A stretch of DNA of 64,000 nucleotides from Dromaius novaehollandiae. Its lineage: Eukaryota > Chordata > Aves > Casuariiformes > Dromaiidae. A program made the translations under genes and the position numbers. The notes beneath the pieces were generated by a model that had not been told where the DNA came from, ran no database searches, and saw only the letters and a program-made list of their open reading frames with translations. Below, piece after piece: positions 11,801 through 26,800 of this stretch. Within the stretch, counting starts at the first letter, position 1; the number at the start of each line of letters is the position of its first letter. Where the stretch lies: positions 19,240,501-19,304,500 of the forward strand of contig NC_088113.1 of assembly GCF_036370855.1 (NCBI RefSeq), written 5' to 3'.

Positions 11801-14800
11801 GACCTTCCTTATTGCCTTGTATCCTCTAATTATTGCTTCTGCCTGGTGCTTTCTAACAAGTTTGGCACACAGCTGGGAGGAAGCTAGGTTGTGCCAGCAG
11901 CTGGTGGCAGCATTCGTTGCATGTTCATGAGTTCCAGAGTGGAGCCCAATTTTTGCAGCTGGGACATGGGGAGGATCCAGAGGGACTTTCTGTGGGCTAT
12001 GTGCCTCTCCATGAAGGGCACCTCTATGAATTTCTGCCAGAGCTTAATGATTTACCCCATACAACATGATCATCATTCCTCTTTCTCGAAGAGATTTGGG
12101 GGAGAATGGAGGATTGTTTTGGAGCCTAGCAGAGATGTTTTATAAGCTACAGCTGGGCTCTGTTTTGAAAAACATTAAGGCTGCCCATGCTGTTTCTTCA
12201 GCGCTCCCTGAGGCGGCTCAGGCAGTGCTGGTCCGACACCGATGACCACACCAGCATCTCTGCATGGCACGAGGAGAAGGCCCTTTGAGAGCCTCACAGT
12301 GCATGCTCAGGATTCAGCACAGACTTTAGAAACATGAGAGGAATGCATAAAATAAGGGCAGCTTCTCTCCTGATGTATCTTGTTCCACTGTCATGCTTGT
12401 GCCAGGAGAGAATTTGGCCCTGTGTTTCATTCCCACAGGTTGATCTTTTCTAGGCCATCATACCTGAGAAACACTACAGGCAAGCCCTGTCTATCTGAAG
12501 CATGTTGCCTGCTGACATTTGTCCCTTTAAGCCACTGATGCTTTCTCGGCTTGTCTGGTTGCAGCGACGTGCACCTCTTTGCAATCCCACCTGAGCACAC
12601 CATCAGCATCCTGCTCCGCCTCCTGCCCGACACCTCCAAGGAGCCCTTTGCTGTGTGGCAAATAACAGATGAGGACTTCCAGCCCCTCCTTGGTGTTATC
12701 CTTGACTGTAAGGTTTCATGATGAATAGATTAAATTCAGGTATTTGTATACGTTTCTGGGAGCAGCAGAACTGATTTCTTTATTAAATTTGCCAGTTTGT
12801 TATTTTAATGATTTTGTTATACACCAGCAGTCATGGGGAAGATTTGCTGCTGCTGCCAACATAACACTTTAAATGTTTCTTAGTGCAAGTAAAAGCTATG
12901 TTTTCATTTTTATTCTATAACATATTCTTTATTTTTACATATTATTTTTCTTTTCTACTGTGTAGAAATACTTGATTGTGAAATATTAAGTCTTTCACCA
13001 TATTTAAGCCTATTTATTTATTATTGTTCAGTATGTGGGTGAAATCAAATTCTCTTTTAATTCTAAGTTGTTATTTGTCCTATTTTCCCTGTAGCCAGTA
13101 AGAAATCCTTGACCTATTTCAATCATGACTACAAGGCTGATTTACAGGAAGTCTCCTTTGACCAACAGGAAGTGAAGAAGATTTTCTATGGGAGCTTTCA
13201 TAAGGTCCTTATCAAGAGAGGGAGAAACGTAGCTCATGATCTCACTCCAGTCTGAGAATATTATGCCATCAATGTATATTGTTCAAACCGAGGAGTGATT
13301 ACGAAAATGCTTTGCATCCAGACTGCTAGGGAACTGGCAAACCTATTTGATATGCTGAAGTTATAACTGTGAAGAATTTGGGTTCATCCCTTGTGCGCAA
13401 TATATGATTTTCACACATTGATTCCTTCTTAAAATGCATTGCACACTTATCCATTTTATAAAGACTAATGGGTATAGATAAATTATTGCCACACTTTGTA
13501 ACCAACATTATTATACATAATATGTGGTAGTAACATGAAGTGGCATAGAAAAAATATACAGAATGTATACTAAATTATAATCATCTTTATAAAAGATGAA
13601 GCTTTGCCATTTCAATATGTATTTATACAGCATATATTTTCATACATACATCTTTCTAAAGATACAGCTTCCCTGCACCAACTGTGTGTTTTCACTCTAA
13701 GGGATGCATTTGATGAATTGCACAATCCTCTAGTTCTGTCACCTTGATTTTTTTTGTCCCTGGCCGATTCATTTTTGGGAATGTGTACTTCTTCCTTTCT
13801 GATGTGATATGGTGGTCCCTGTGGTACGTAGTTACAGAGAAGAGCTCAGGCTAGCTGCCAGCTGCACTGTCCTTTCTTTGGGGACTTAGGTCAAGTCACC
13901 TAAAACCGTAACCATGCAAGAACAAAGTATGCAAGTGGTCCCTCCATAACCAGGTAATTCATGTCTTCATGGTTAAGCCTATATAGAGGCAAAGCCTAAG
14001 GATAAAGATCCAAGATATCCTCATAATTTATTACCTAGGCACAAATCCCTCCTTGCTTGGGCACACAAAGCTGGGCCACCTTGGCAGGATGCTGGGTGTT
14101 GTCAGTGCTAGGAGCAAGTCCTGCGTGGTCCCCAAGACTGCTTGTACCTTTAGGTTTGGGCCTGGCACACCTCAGCGGGAGCTGTTGGTACCACTGTTCA
14201 CTGAGGACAGAGGACAAGTCCAGCCCTACTGAGCTTGCAGGGGGTCCCAGGGACGAGAGACAGGCACTGTTAGATGTACGCAGAGGAACAACCCCCAGGC
14301 AAGGAAGAGGTTGTGGCAGAAATGCCAGAGAGGTCGCAGTCCAGGAGAGCGTGAAAACTGAGGGCAGCGATGAGCTCAATCTAGAGGCAGGAGGGAACGA
14401 AGGGCAATAGCAGAGACCCAGGAGCAAGGGCTGTTTTCAGGGTCATTGGCCACTAACAGCTTGTTTTTGCAAATGCTTCCTTTTTGTTAGTCTAGCGCCT
14501 GTCTCCTGGGGCTGCCTGTCAAAGAGGCTGCGATTCCCTGCAGGGATGGCTGTGTGCTGCCCCGTGGCTCTGCCTTTCCAGTTCCTCTCTGCTTCCTGGC
14601 TTTCCCCCCCCCTTCCCAGCCAGTGATACTGTCATCAGTCGCTGCAGCACTTTCTGCTTTGGGTTTTTCGTCTGTAACTCCTGCAGGGCCTGTGTTCTAC
14701 CCACCCGCCACAGCTAAGACACTCCCAGGAAAACATAACTATTGAGGCACTTCTCAGCCCACCTTACTACCTGAGAACCTGCCCTTTATGACCCTGTTTC

Positions 14801-17800
14801 TGAGTATTTATGATCTTAGCTAGGGCTGCTACAGATAGATCTGCTGTAAGTGAAAGAGGCAGAGCTCATTTCCAGCTTTTAATTCTGCTGTAACTTTATT
14901 TGTGTTGTATCAAATATGAGCTAACGTCACCGAGAAGCTGTCACCATTCTTGTTGCTTAAATTTCCCTTGAAATTTCCAGTCAAGCCCACTTGATAAAAT
15001 TAGTGTCTTTTTTGTTCTGCGAGTGATACATCACCAGATCCAAAAATGCTTAGCACTGCAAGTGCACAGATCAGGTTCTCCTGTTTTTATAAATAAACTC
15101 TGCAAACGGAGTGAAATAGAGATGCACCCAAGCTAAATCCCAGCTCCAAACAGCCCTGCTTTATGTTGAAGTTCAGATCTGAGCTCAGATTTTAGAGCAA
15201 AACCTCCTCCAGGGAGTGAATCACATCTCATATCCAGCCAGACCCAGAACTTCAGCCCAAGTCCCACCTGGAGCACAGTTCAAAGTAAAGCAGCACGGTG
15301 TATTTTGGCCTTTGCAACCAGATCAGAGCATCCCCTTCCCCCGCGTGTAGCCAAGTGCTAAGGGCCTAGATTTTGGTATTGCTGAAGGCTAGAGTGACAT
15401 GAATTTGCTTAAGTGCCTTTCAGAAAGGTTTCAAAGCAGTGACAAGTGCTGCATGGATTTCATGTCACATCCATCAGTCAGCCCATGCCGTACTGCCTGC
15501 TGCCTAGAAGGTCTGAATGAGATCTGTGAAATGTACTTGTTTTGTGTTAAATATGCAAGAGAAAAATATCCCTTTCTCCCTAAAGTAGCAAACATTGTCT
15601 CAATTAATGCCATGGATATTAACTTCAGTCACTAATTAATAACTCTGAGTCCAGAGAACTGGATTAGAAACTGATAAGAGGAAAGGCCTCAAGCCCCGGG
15701 TTCCCTTATCTAGTGGAAAAAAAGGAATTTTTGTATTGAAGTACCATTTTGAAGGGCCTCCCACAGTACGACTCAGAGACTGCTAGTGAGTTGATAACAA
15801 GAGTGGAATGAGTTGGAGAGAAAAGAGGAGGAGGAGACATTTCCTGGCAAGCTCCTTCCCTTTCCCCCAGCAATTCTAAAAATTAAATTTTTTGGGGTGG
15901 TCTTAATAACCAGGAAAATTTTAAAAATCAACTTTTTTCCTAGAATTTGGGATTTTAGTGACCATTCAGTGCTGGAAGGAAGAAAAAAGACATGTCTAGC
16001 CTTGTGTGAAAACCACATCGTTATTCATAAGAGGTTTTTTTGGCCTTCTATATCCTCAAAGCAAAGGTACTTCACCCAAATGAGCAATGAGCACTTTTTA
16101 CCGGTGTCTATAGGCAGGTCCATCATTAAGCTAGTTCTCAAAACTGAATTACTTAACACTGTAGCTCCAGGAAGGTTTCTCCCAAAGCGAGTTGACGTAT
16201 AGCAGGGAACACGAGGGAGGAGTGCATCGTTGCATAGGAGACACACCATATATTGAAACTTATTTTCTAGCCCATGTGCTTTTGATCCTTTTGCTCGTTA
16301 AAACATGTCACTAGTTGTAAAAGCACCAGGTGTAGGAATTGGGCAGGAAGCATTAGCATGTTTAGAAGATGCCCCTGTCCCCTAGCAGAGGTCCAACCTG
16401 ACTCTCTCCGCCTCTCGCCCAGGTGCACGTGGCAGTGAGCCATTTCAAGATCAAACTCTACCTGGACTGTAAGAAAATAGCAGAGAAACCTATCAACACC
16501 ATTGGTAGCATCTCCAGTGCTGGCTTCATCATGCTGGGAAAAGTGACAAGGACTAGAGGGCCAAGAAGTGGGTCAGCATCGGTGAGTCTCTCAGCGATGC
16601 GTGTTTTTGGAGAGTGGGGAGCTTAAATATGGAGCTGGCTGGGGTGGGCAGAGGGAGAGAACTGCCATCTCGCATCATTCTCACCCTGAATGCTTCCTAG
16701 CGCTGCTGTGACGCAGGACTGTGCACTGATCCCACTGATCTCTGAGATTTAATGAGCTTTCCTAGTGCAATGTCTCTCTTCCTCACCTCCTCCCTCTGTT
16801 TGAGGTTTGTGATTAGAGGCAGCAGAGTATGAGTGTTGTGTAGCTGCCTTCAGCTGGGCTCAGAGCAGGAGGCATCATGCTATGACACTGCGTAGTCTGG
16901 GGACCAGGGGAAATACAGATCCTGCCCTAACAGGCTGAAGATGACAGATGAGTTAGGGAATTGCATCTAAATGTGAAGGCTGTGTACATCAACCCCTACC
17001 AAGTGACAACAGGAAACGCTAGTGACTGAGAGCAACAGGTCTGGTGGTGCTTTGTTTGATCTCAGTCTCTAGTGTGCTTGTGCTTGCGTATCTGCATGCA
17101 AATGATGGAAAAACAATTTTCAGTTTAGAGGCTCTTTGTCAGCTTCTGCTTTAAAAAACAAACCAAACAGTGCCAGACTGTGGGCATGCCTTTACTGCAT
17201 AGCACGGCACTGCAGAGATCCTGCTTTCTTGCAAGAGGAGAGAATAAGTGAAAGTGCGGACAAGGTGTCGTGCCCTATGACAGCACAGTGCACAGTCCTA
17301 AGGGCAAAACCACCTGTATCTGCCATCACCTGAGAGTCCGTTGCTGTGTTTACCTTATGCAATTGGAATGTTAAGTGTATCCAGAAAAAGAGGGATTTAT
17401 TCACTCATGATATGCTGAATGGGTCTAAAAAATCACTCATGACTTATGTGATGCTTCTACTCACTGACTCTGCTTTTAGAGCTAAGAGTCTAGGAGAAAG
17501 TAGCATACCAGCTGACTGCAACTTCCCTTGCCTCAAAGCAGCATGTTAAAATCAGCTTATCCCATGAGCCTCCCCAACTGCTTTGGCTTGCAAAGAAAGA
17601 AGCAGAGGCCTGGGATATACCAGAGAAAAAATGGTTTTTGGAACTGTCTATTAGGTATCGGAGCAGTTGTATAAGAAATGAGGGGACACTGGGATTCAAG
17701 CAGTACTTATTTGCTAAATAAACGCTGCCATAGTTTAGACTGATTGCAAGCCTGTCAGACAGCTGCCAAGGAGGAAAGAATCTGTGTTTGTCTTGTCCCT

Positions 17801-20800
17801 CCAAAATTTTCCCTCCTAACAGGTTAGCTAGACAGATCTTGTAACCGAGGAAACAGTAACAAAACAGCTTCATGCCTTCTCTGCTTCCATTGCCTTTCAA
17901 GCCTAGCAAAGCTTCACATCTTCCACAGTGCCACTGCCCTTGAGAAGACAGAGTGCCTCATTATTGGTTATGGTGGCACCTTATTTAATTTAAGATGTCT
18001 TTAAATGCTGCTTGATCTACAGGGCTCATCTGTATCTGTATGCTGCATGTCACATTCCTGTGGCTGTGCAGCTTACTCATTGTTAAATGCATGGAATGGA
18101 AGAAAAAAAACACTAGAAATGGTATTAAGGGGAAAAAAATCTCTCTGCCTCATTATTTTTGTCTTGCTTTGTGCAGTATGTGTTCCTTTGTTAATCAAGA
18201 TGGGAAGATGTGGCAGTCATGAGGGATGTGGTGAGAAAGACAGGATGGGGGGTTCTTGGGAGGAGAATCATCTATCTCCTAGGAACTGCTGCCACTTTTA
18301 CTCTTAACTCCGTTCCCCTGAGGGGCAACAAAAGCAAGGTTTATTTTCACATTTTGGTGATGCTGAAGCCCAATTACTTGAGGACCTGCCACTGTTGCAG
18401 GGCTGTGAGTAAATTGGAAGCTTGGCTTTTGCTGCATATTGACTTCTTTAGCAAGACTCAAAGACCTGAAGACTTGTAAATCACTCAGCAGCCACTGACA
18501 CTTTGTACATTATGCATTAAGCACATCTACATTTAATATAGCTGCCTCTTGGAAAGGAGGGTGCACAGGGGGCTAGAGGCTAGTCTTGTCCTGATCTCCC
18601 GCAGTACCTAGTACAGAGCTGTGAAATGTGTGGCAATTTGAGAGCAAGGTGCCAAAGTGGGATCTGCCCCCCACGGTTGTCAAGGTGAGACCAGGGGCCA
18701 TAGGACAGCATTGTTTATATAATGGCACTTGGGACCATATAGAGGAGTCCTGTCAAATCATCAGTGAAGATTATTTTCAGTACCTGAATGTCACAAGATG
18801 ATTTGGTGATGGGCTAGCTATGCCAACACTGCCTTCTTGTCAAATTCTCCTTTGTCCCCACAGTTCCAGCTGCAGTCTTTGCGGATTGTGTGCAACAGTT
18901 TAGGGGCAGAGGAAGACAGATGCTGTGATCTTCCTGCATTGGTAAGACAAAAGGGACCACTCTGCCAGTTGCGATGAAGTTGGGGATGATGGAACAAGAC
19001 CATGCAGAAGGAGGTGACGCTGCAAATGATTTTGGTAGACACAAAAGGGAAACTATTTTTTCCTCATCCTTTGGGATTACCAACAGGATATTTCTTGGTG
19101 AAGTGAACAAAGTTGTTTGCTTCAAAAGGCAAGGTAACTCCTCAAATTGCAATGCAGTGTATATCCTTTCTGTCATGAACTCTTCTATGACAGCAGCCCC
19201 AACAACTATACAGCTCGGCTGCCACCCTTCAGCCCAGAGTTACAACATTGCCCTGCTCTACTATTCAAATTCTCTTTTGAAAAGAGGAAGTAGTAAGAGG
19301 TTGAGTGCTTTGTGGGGTGTGCAAATACTTAGCAAGGAGCAAATTATCTTCCAGTTTGCTATGCAGATTTCAGACAGAGCAGATCCATAATTTTCTATAT
19401 AAACTTGTTATTTGACAGAAAAATAAAGCATAAAATCTTTCACAAACATCTCTCAGTGGGCTGGAGAAATCTTTTCTTTTTCTCCAGTGGAAAGACTGAA
19501 TTTTGAAATACAGAAAATGTTGCGTTCTACTCTTGCTAAGCAGCTACTCATGCCACCTTGGATTGCTTTTGTTTCAGAGAGATGAAGAGACCTGCCCTAC
19601 CTTAGCTCCTGCCTGCACTTGTACATCTGGCCTTCCAGGCTTACCAGGACCTCCAGGGCCCCCTGTAAGTTTATCCTTCCATGTCTTCCTAGAAATGAGT
19701 ATTTTGTATGTGTTGGCATTGTTTTGTGCTGTTCGGGCACCCCGAGGCAAGCCAGGTATGAGGAGCCAGGTGGGTAGGTGGAGAGAGGTCAACACCCCAC
19801 TGCAGCGAGACTGTAGTGGGCTGGATGATCACGGCGTCCACAAGGTTTTGTTTTCTCTCTCCTATCTTGATCCCAGACCTGATTAAAGAGGAAAGCAGCT
19901 CTTCCCTGCTCAGCACAGACCCCAAAGCTTTGCGTGATGGAGTTTTGTTTCTCTGTACGTGTTTTGGCTGATTTTCAGAATGGCGAAGTCTGGGCTTGGC
20001 AGGCTAGCTCCTGCCCTGATGTCCCAATCTGAGGGAACATTAAGGTCCTCCTCTTGCCAGTCAAAGGCTGAAGTGGAGAGAGACCCTTCAGGTTTCCTAA
20101 GGTCATAAAGTGGGGAGATGGCACTTTGGCAAGGCAACAACTGCAGCTGGGAACAGGCAGAGCATTTCCTGATGCTACATTAATCCTCTTATGAGAGGAC
20201 TGGCCACCTTATGTGCATGTTGCTGGAGAGATTTAATGGATCAGAGGCTTTGAAACTCTTTGTAAATGAAAAAAAATTTGGTTCTTCTGTTAACTGGGAG
20301 TCTTATACAGACACCTGGTAAAACCTCTCCCTTCTGCAAAGCTCAAGCCCATGTAAATGGGGGTCAATAAAGAATCTGGTCCTCAGCAACTGATTATATC
20401 CATCTGCCTTTTACCCACTGTACAAAATGGACAACTTTTAACCACATATTTTGAATTTCATAGCCCACTGCACATGGAGCATGTCTATGTTGCTTGCAGG
20501 GAGACCTCTGTTCAGAGCAACGTGAGATTGCTGGTGACACGCAGCTGCCTCGTGCACCGCAGTGTGGCTGAGCCACCTGGGAGGGCTTTGGAGGGTGGCT
20601 GCGGGGCTGGGTTTGTGCTACGTCCCACCGGCTCATGGGCAGGCTGGGTTCATGCTGGACTGCAAGCGTCTGCATAGGTGGGCGTAGTGTAAAGAGAAAG
20701 GGGAGACTTTACAATGCTGTCTCTCCCCAAAGCGCTCTCTCTTTACAAAGGACATAACCTGCAAGAAAACCCTGAAGGAAATGGGGGGATGTGATGATAG

Positions 20801-23800
20801 TCTTTAAGCATATAACATGCTCTGGGATAAAGGGTGAACTCAGTCTTTTGCCCTGTCTATTATGGACAGAGGAAAGTCACCATGGGGTTAAATTGCAGCA
20901 AGAAATATTCTAGTTAGACGCTAGTAAGCAGTTATCCAGCAGTAAAGCTGGTGAAGCTGAGGACAAGGCAGTGCAAGAATACTGTAGGATCTCCATTAAT
21001 GGAGGCATTAAATAGATTAAAGAACAATGTAAGTGGAGCTGATCCTGCCTTGGAACAGGCAGACAGACCAGAAGCCGGCTTCTTCCTGGCTCCATTCCTC
21101 TAGGATTTGTGGAGAAGCTCTTGGGGGGCCAGTGGTGACTTGCCTGGCCATCGTTTAATAGCCAGGGCAGCCAGTTCAGTCCACAGCAAATGTTTGCACT
21201 TCCAAAGTGTCAGTGGAAATGTTTGCGTTTGCACATGGCAGCTGAGGGCTGAGATGCTGTCCACAGCACCCAATTTTAATCATGCCAGAAGCTTTTCTCC
21301 TGGAAAATAACTGCTTAAGCAACAATGGCCTCCTTGCTCAAGTGAAGATGTTTTAGATCATCTTTTTTAATACTGTGCTTCTACTGTGAAATCAGTTCCA
21401 CACTTTTCTAGGAGCAGCGTCTTGTTGCGTAGTAATTACATGCTCATTCCAGTGGAATTTTAATTACACAGCACACTGTACTATCACAGTATGTTTCGAT
21501 ATACGAAGTGCATAATTACCATCTTGCATTGCCCTGTGGTTTAAACATCTCTGCAGCACAACTCTTAAGAGCTGGGTTCTTTTGAGCACTAGAGAAAATA
21601 CGGTTATGACACATGACCTTATCCTCACACCATCAAATTTAGGAATTTGCTGCAGTTACGTGAGCACTCACTGCTGCTTTTAAAACTCCAATAGCTTAAA
21701 GTTAGCAAGACCATCTCCCACCTTGTAGTTATTGCTCTTTCTTAATGAGTGTTTTTGACCAGGCCAAGCTGACTTCTGAGATGAGCTTCTGGGCATTTCT
21801 GAAAGAACCTTTGGCAAGGCTTCCTGGATGTACCTCTTAATCCAAATCCATTGTTATTTAGATTCAAGAATAGAAACTTTCAGATTAAGATGACAAAAGT
21901 TCACACAGTACCGGTTTATGCCAGAAGATTAGTTTCCTCTCAGATCCAGCAGTTATGCAGATGCAGAGCTAAGCCGGGTCTCCCTGGAGCTGGCCACTGT
22001 CCCTGATCTCTGCGTGTGTGTATTCTGTCAGGAGGATGTTACATAAAGCAGCTTTGGCCTAAAGGGATGTAAACATGAGCCCTTTTCTTCCTTTCTTCTC
22101 TGGTGCATTCCCATGTTCCTGTGTGACCCCTTCTCCATTCATTGTCTCAGCTTGGATTTACTAGTGGGATGGAGGAGGTCTGAACAGGTCGAAAATCCAT
22201 CTCTTCCTGTGGGTGGTGGGTGCAACATGCCCACTGCCTGTCACAAAGGGGGCTGCACTGTATTCTCTCCTCCTATTTTCCAAATTGGCTGGATGGCTGA
22301 TTCGTTTCCTTCTTGGACCCATTTTCTCCAAGTTCTCTGGGGCAAGGACTGTCTTTTCATTGTGTGTGTATAGCAAATGGGCCAACTTCTGTCCCCTAGG
22401 CTCTTTGTTACACTGAAATAAAAATATTAATATTATTAAGAGCAGCTTTGTGTCTTATTGGCAGGGCAGCCCTGGTAGGAGAGGACCACAAGGGGAACAA
22501 GGAGAGCCGGGGCCTAAGGTGAGAACTGATTCTCAGCACTACTGTTGGCTTTCATTTGCTTCAGGTTATGTCAGAGGAAGGATGCAGGAGTGCAAGCTCC
22601 TCCTTTAGTGGAGCTGGATGTGTTCGTTCCAGGTCTGAGCTTGATTCCTCTGAGTCCTCTCCCTGTTTCACTGCACCAAGCAGAGCCCACTCAGGGCCCT
22701 AAGAACCAATGCATTGAGGAGTATGGGATCACTTATTATTAATTAAATGCTCAGTTAGGTTATAAAAATTAAGATGGGCCTTATTGAATTGAATTAATGC
22801 AATGCGATCAGCAATGTTCTTGGAAAGCAGCCACGCTGGAAAATGGTCAGTCTTTGTGCTGTGCTTGATCTGGCTGCCAAGGACACCTGGGTTGGTAGTG
22901 CTCTTGGTCAGACTGTGGTGAGGTGTGAAGCAGAGCAAGAACCACACAAAGACTTCAGGAACAGCTCCAAGGTGAGCACAAGGAATGGCTGGGTCTGAAC
23001 TTCCCAAACACTGGGGACTAGAGCAAGTCCTAACTGAAGTGTTAGCATGTTGAAGTCACTGTTCCACTAACCCGTGGACAGCAAAGCCAGATAAACGCAC
23101 TTCTTCCCTTCTTTGGGGTAACCGCTCAGAAGGAAGCGGAGTCACAGGGGAAAACAGTTTGGGGAGGGAATAACAATAGATGTGGATTTCACCTACAGGT
23201 TAAGGAACGTTTCTCTTCGTTCTCTAGCCATCTTGAATAGCTGGAATGATCTGCTGCTTGGGTGGGTGAATCCTGCTTTGCCAGGCATCACGCAGCACTT
23301 TGCCATTGACTCCTGTGGACAGGGTACCAGAATCTTGGACCAAAAAGGCAAAGGCAGATGAAGTTTCTAGAGATCTCCACTGTCCTGAATTCTTCATCTT
23401 GAATCCTGTAGAGGGTTCATGCTGAGGGCTCATGTGGTGCAGCCTATGTGGAAGACAGGCTCTAATTGCTTTCCTTCTTTATGTTTGATTTCATGTCTTT
23501 GGCTTCAGGGTGAACCAGGCCCACCCGGACAAGTGGGGCCAGAGGGTCCTAGTGGCCAGCAAGGCTCTCCAGGTTCCCAAGGGATCACGGTTCAGGGTCC
23601 TGTGGTATGTGATCCCTTCCACTGCCTTATTTGTCACTTGCTCTTTGTACTACGAACATGTCTCAAAAAAAAAAAAAGCAATGTTTTTACATCATCCTGT
23701 TAACGTCTGGGCAGCTGCACTAGAGAAGGATGATGATTATTTTTTCATGCTGATGAGGCCTTGGGCTTGGTCATTCTGCCAAAGACTGCTCTTGTCCAGA

Positions 23801-26800
23801 CTCTTTAATGATAACAGCCCAGTGGTGTGTTCAGGCATTTCTTGGTCATCATTGTTAGGCAAGGAAGGTGGAGGTGACTCTGTGCATGTCTGTAGGAGCA
23901 TTGCAGATCCCCATGGACATGTGATTGCAAAGCTCCTTTTTAGCACTTTGGAGAGCATAAGCAAACTGGGAAGTGGGTGTGGAGCAGGCATGGCCCTGTT
24001 TCCCTTAAAGGATGGTGCAGCATGTGTAAGAATGTTCTTCTGTTTTAATCCAAGGGACCACCAGGAATTAAAGGAGAGAAAGGAGACACTGGAAGTCCTG
24101 GCATGCAGGTAACAGCAGACACCATTCCTTTAAATTATCCCAAAGATTTCCCCTTCTTTCCTGGTAATTAATTTAAGCAAGATTGAAAAGCAATGGAATT
24201 CTTACTGTTACCTGTTTTGAAACTCTTTCACTCCGGAGTGTCATCCCATCTTCCTGTGCTGGTCTACTCCTGCTTCCTAAAGTTTTAGGCATACAATCAT
24301 CCATAGCTTCATCCTTCCAAAGGAGCAAGTATCCTACTTATTTCACAGAGTGATAAGACAATCTCCAACAAGCAAGCCATAAATGAACTGTAAATCAGCA
24401 GCAAAGGTAGGAAGGAAAGTCAGCTTGACTGCTTACTCTCTGCTTTGGTGTTTTCCAAGAATCCTCAGAGCAGAAGAGGCAGGAGACAGTGTCTGCAAAG
24501 TGCCTTAGGACTCTGTTATCAAAAGCACTCTTTCAGGGTAGGGTGCAGTGGAGGGGGGCGGGGGGAAGAAGCTGAGTCAGTTGGTGGGAGAAAGAAGAAC
24601 CTATCCAGAAGCCTGGAGACGATGCAGGTTAAAGATGGAATGACAATGATTGTTCTGTTCCACAAATAACTCTGTCTCTTTTTCCATCTTTTTTTATGTC
24701 CTCTGTTACAAAATATAAAATAGGGAAATGATAATCAGATGCCAACTTTACCCAGCAATTCTGATTTACAGGGCATTCCTGGTGTGCAGGGAGCTCCAGG
24801 CAGGGATGGTCTTCAAGGTGCAAAGGTAAAATACCTCATCTCTGAGTTTTCAAGCATGGGTGCCATAAAATCCAACTGTGAGTATACTTGGCAGAAACCC
24901 AAAACATCCAGCTCTCCTTATGCACTTAGTGCATAAATGAATGATGCTTTCACCAGGCTGAAAGGACTGGAGAAAAAAATATTGGGTCATCTCAGGTTTG
25001 GCCAAATTTCATTACTGACCGGGTGCCAACCTTTTCGTATACTTGGCACATATATTTTTACTCATTTCTGGCAAGCTCCTATTAAAAACAGCATATGGAG
25101 AAACCATCTCATTGCTTACCAGCTCTCTTTGAATCCTCTCGTTAATGCATGACTGGATTTGGCTTTGCAGGGGGTGAGAGGACTAGAAGGCACAGCTGGG
25201 CCTCCAGGACCACCTGGACCAAGGGTAAGTACATGCCCTGAGCAATTCAGTTGAAAACTCTTCCTCAGCAAGAGTTTGTGGTTTGTGTTGACAAGGCATC
25301 ATCCAGAGATGTTGGGGAAAATCCCTTCTCAGGGTATCCCAGGGCTCTACCTCAGCACATTTTCACAAGTCCACCTCCCCTGGCGCTGTCAGTTTAAGGA
25401 GTAATGCCTTTAGCTTCCCCTCTTGGAGATACCTTCTGGGGAGGCCTTGAGGCAGGGAGCAGTTGATTGCTTTACTATTGCTACTTCCCTGTTGCTACTT
25501 TTTTTTCAACTACTGGCTGAGTTTGGGGTGTATGGGGGTTGTCACACTGAAATCACTAGCTGGAGCTGGAGGGTGCAGGAAGATGTGAAAGAATTCCTCA
25601 CCCACCTATTCCGACACCCGTTGGATCAAGGCTGTGTATAGGTAGGCGTATTTATACTCTTCTTCGTGCCCACGATGGCAGAACCTTAAGATTTGTTGAG
25701 AGATTTACATCCATCCATCTGCTAATTTGAAGGCATAACAGCCCTCCCAAGTTTTGTGAAATTTGGCAGACCCGAGCAGTGTACAATGGAGATTGCTCAC
25801 TGCTGTCTTTGCGTAAGACCTCATAGTAGTTGTAGTTGGGTATTTATAGAAGCTAAGTCTGGATTCAGCTTATGACTGTGATTTGTTCATCCTGGGAAGA
25901 TGTGGAGGAGGCAGGATTGAACCTGAGCTTTCTGAATATGAGGAAAGCGCTATAGCCTTCACACCAGACTCTGAAAGCCATTCTAGTGCTGCCTTGAAGA
26001 CTCCTTTCATTTTCCACAGGTCAAAGTAATTGTTAATCACTGAGTTTAAACCTAACAGCTGGAAAATTGTAAAGGAAAATACGGCTTGTGTTTGTTTATC
26101 TTTCCTATATGGCTCCAAAGAGCACAAAAAAATCACAAAGAGGAGATGACCAGAGAATGCACTTCCCTTTCTCTAAGCTACTCTTACTGTTGCAGTAAAG
26201 CATTAGAGGCAAACACAGGTCTTCAAGGAAAAAAACAACAACGTGGTATTAGCAGGCTGAAGAAAAGGATTATGCTGTAGGCAAAGTCTAAAATAATCTG
26301 AATATATAATGAAGGATCTAAAACCTGCAGGGTGAAAAATGCATTGCAGTTTGTTAGCAAAACTGAACTTTGCTGGCTTGACCATAATTGAGACAGTAAT
26401 AGGAAATGATGTGAGCATGACTCATACATGATATACTTTTAACATCGTATTCATGGCTGGATGAGGCACTGACATAAACCTTAAGGACACAAGGCCCTTG
26501 CTGGAGTCCTCTGAACTCAAACTGCTGGTGCCTCTGGAGCCGTAGGGAGATAGCCTCAAACAGAAAAAGAAGAAAGTTAGGAAGTAACTGGACTTTTATC
26601 TTCTTCTTGTAATTAATGCTGCAGGGTTTCCAAGGAGTGACAGGCTCTCGAGGCAGCAGTGGAGAGAAAGGACCTCCAGGTGACGTTGGGCCAACAGTAA
26701 GTTTCTGCTTGTGGGTCTTAAAGGTGAAGACATGGAATAATTTCGGAGTAAGAAGCTGTTCCCACAGAAGGTTTCCCTCATTGTAAAGAACAGTTTTAGT

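Noticed and set aside
14035..14427. 130-codon frame with an opposite 117-codon frame
   Set aside because: Mutually overlapping on both strands in an intron; no motif or splice support.
15838..15990. A/T-rich blocks at 15838-15990, 47600-47700, 53570-53700 and 61500-61640 as copies of one repeat
   Set aside because: They share runs such as TTTTTTCC and GAATTT, but I could not align them beyond low-complexity similarity.
23510..24112. 200-codon open frame on the + strand
   Set aside because: It overlaps two collagen exons in a different frame and runs through the intron between them; the Gly-X-Y frame is the real one.
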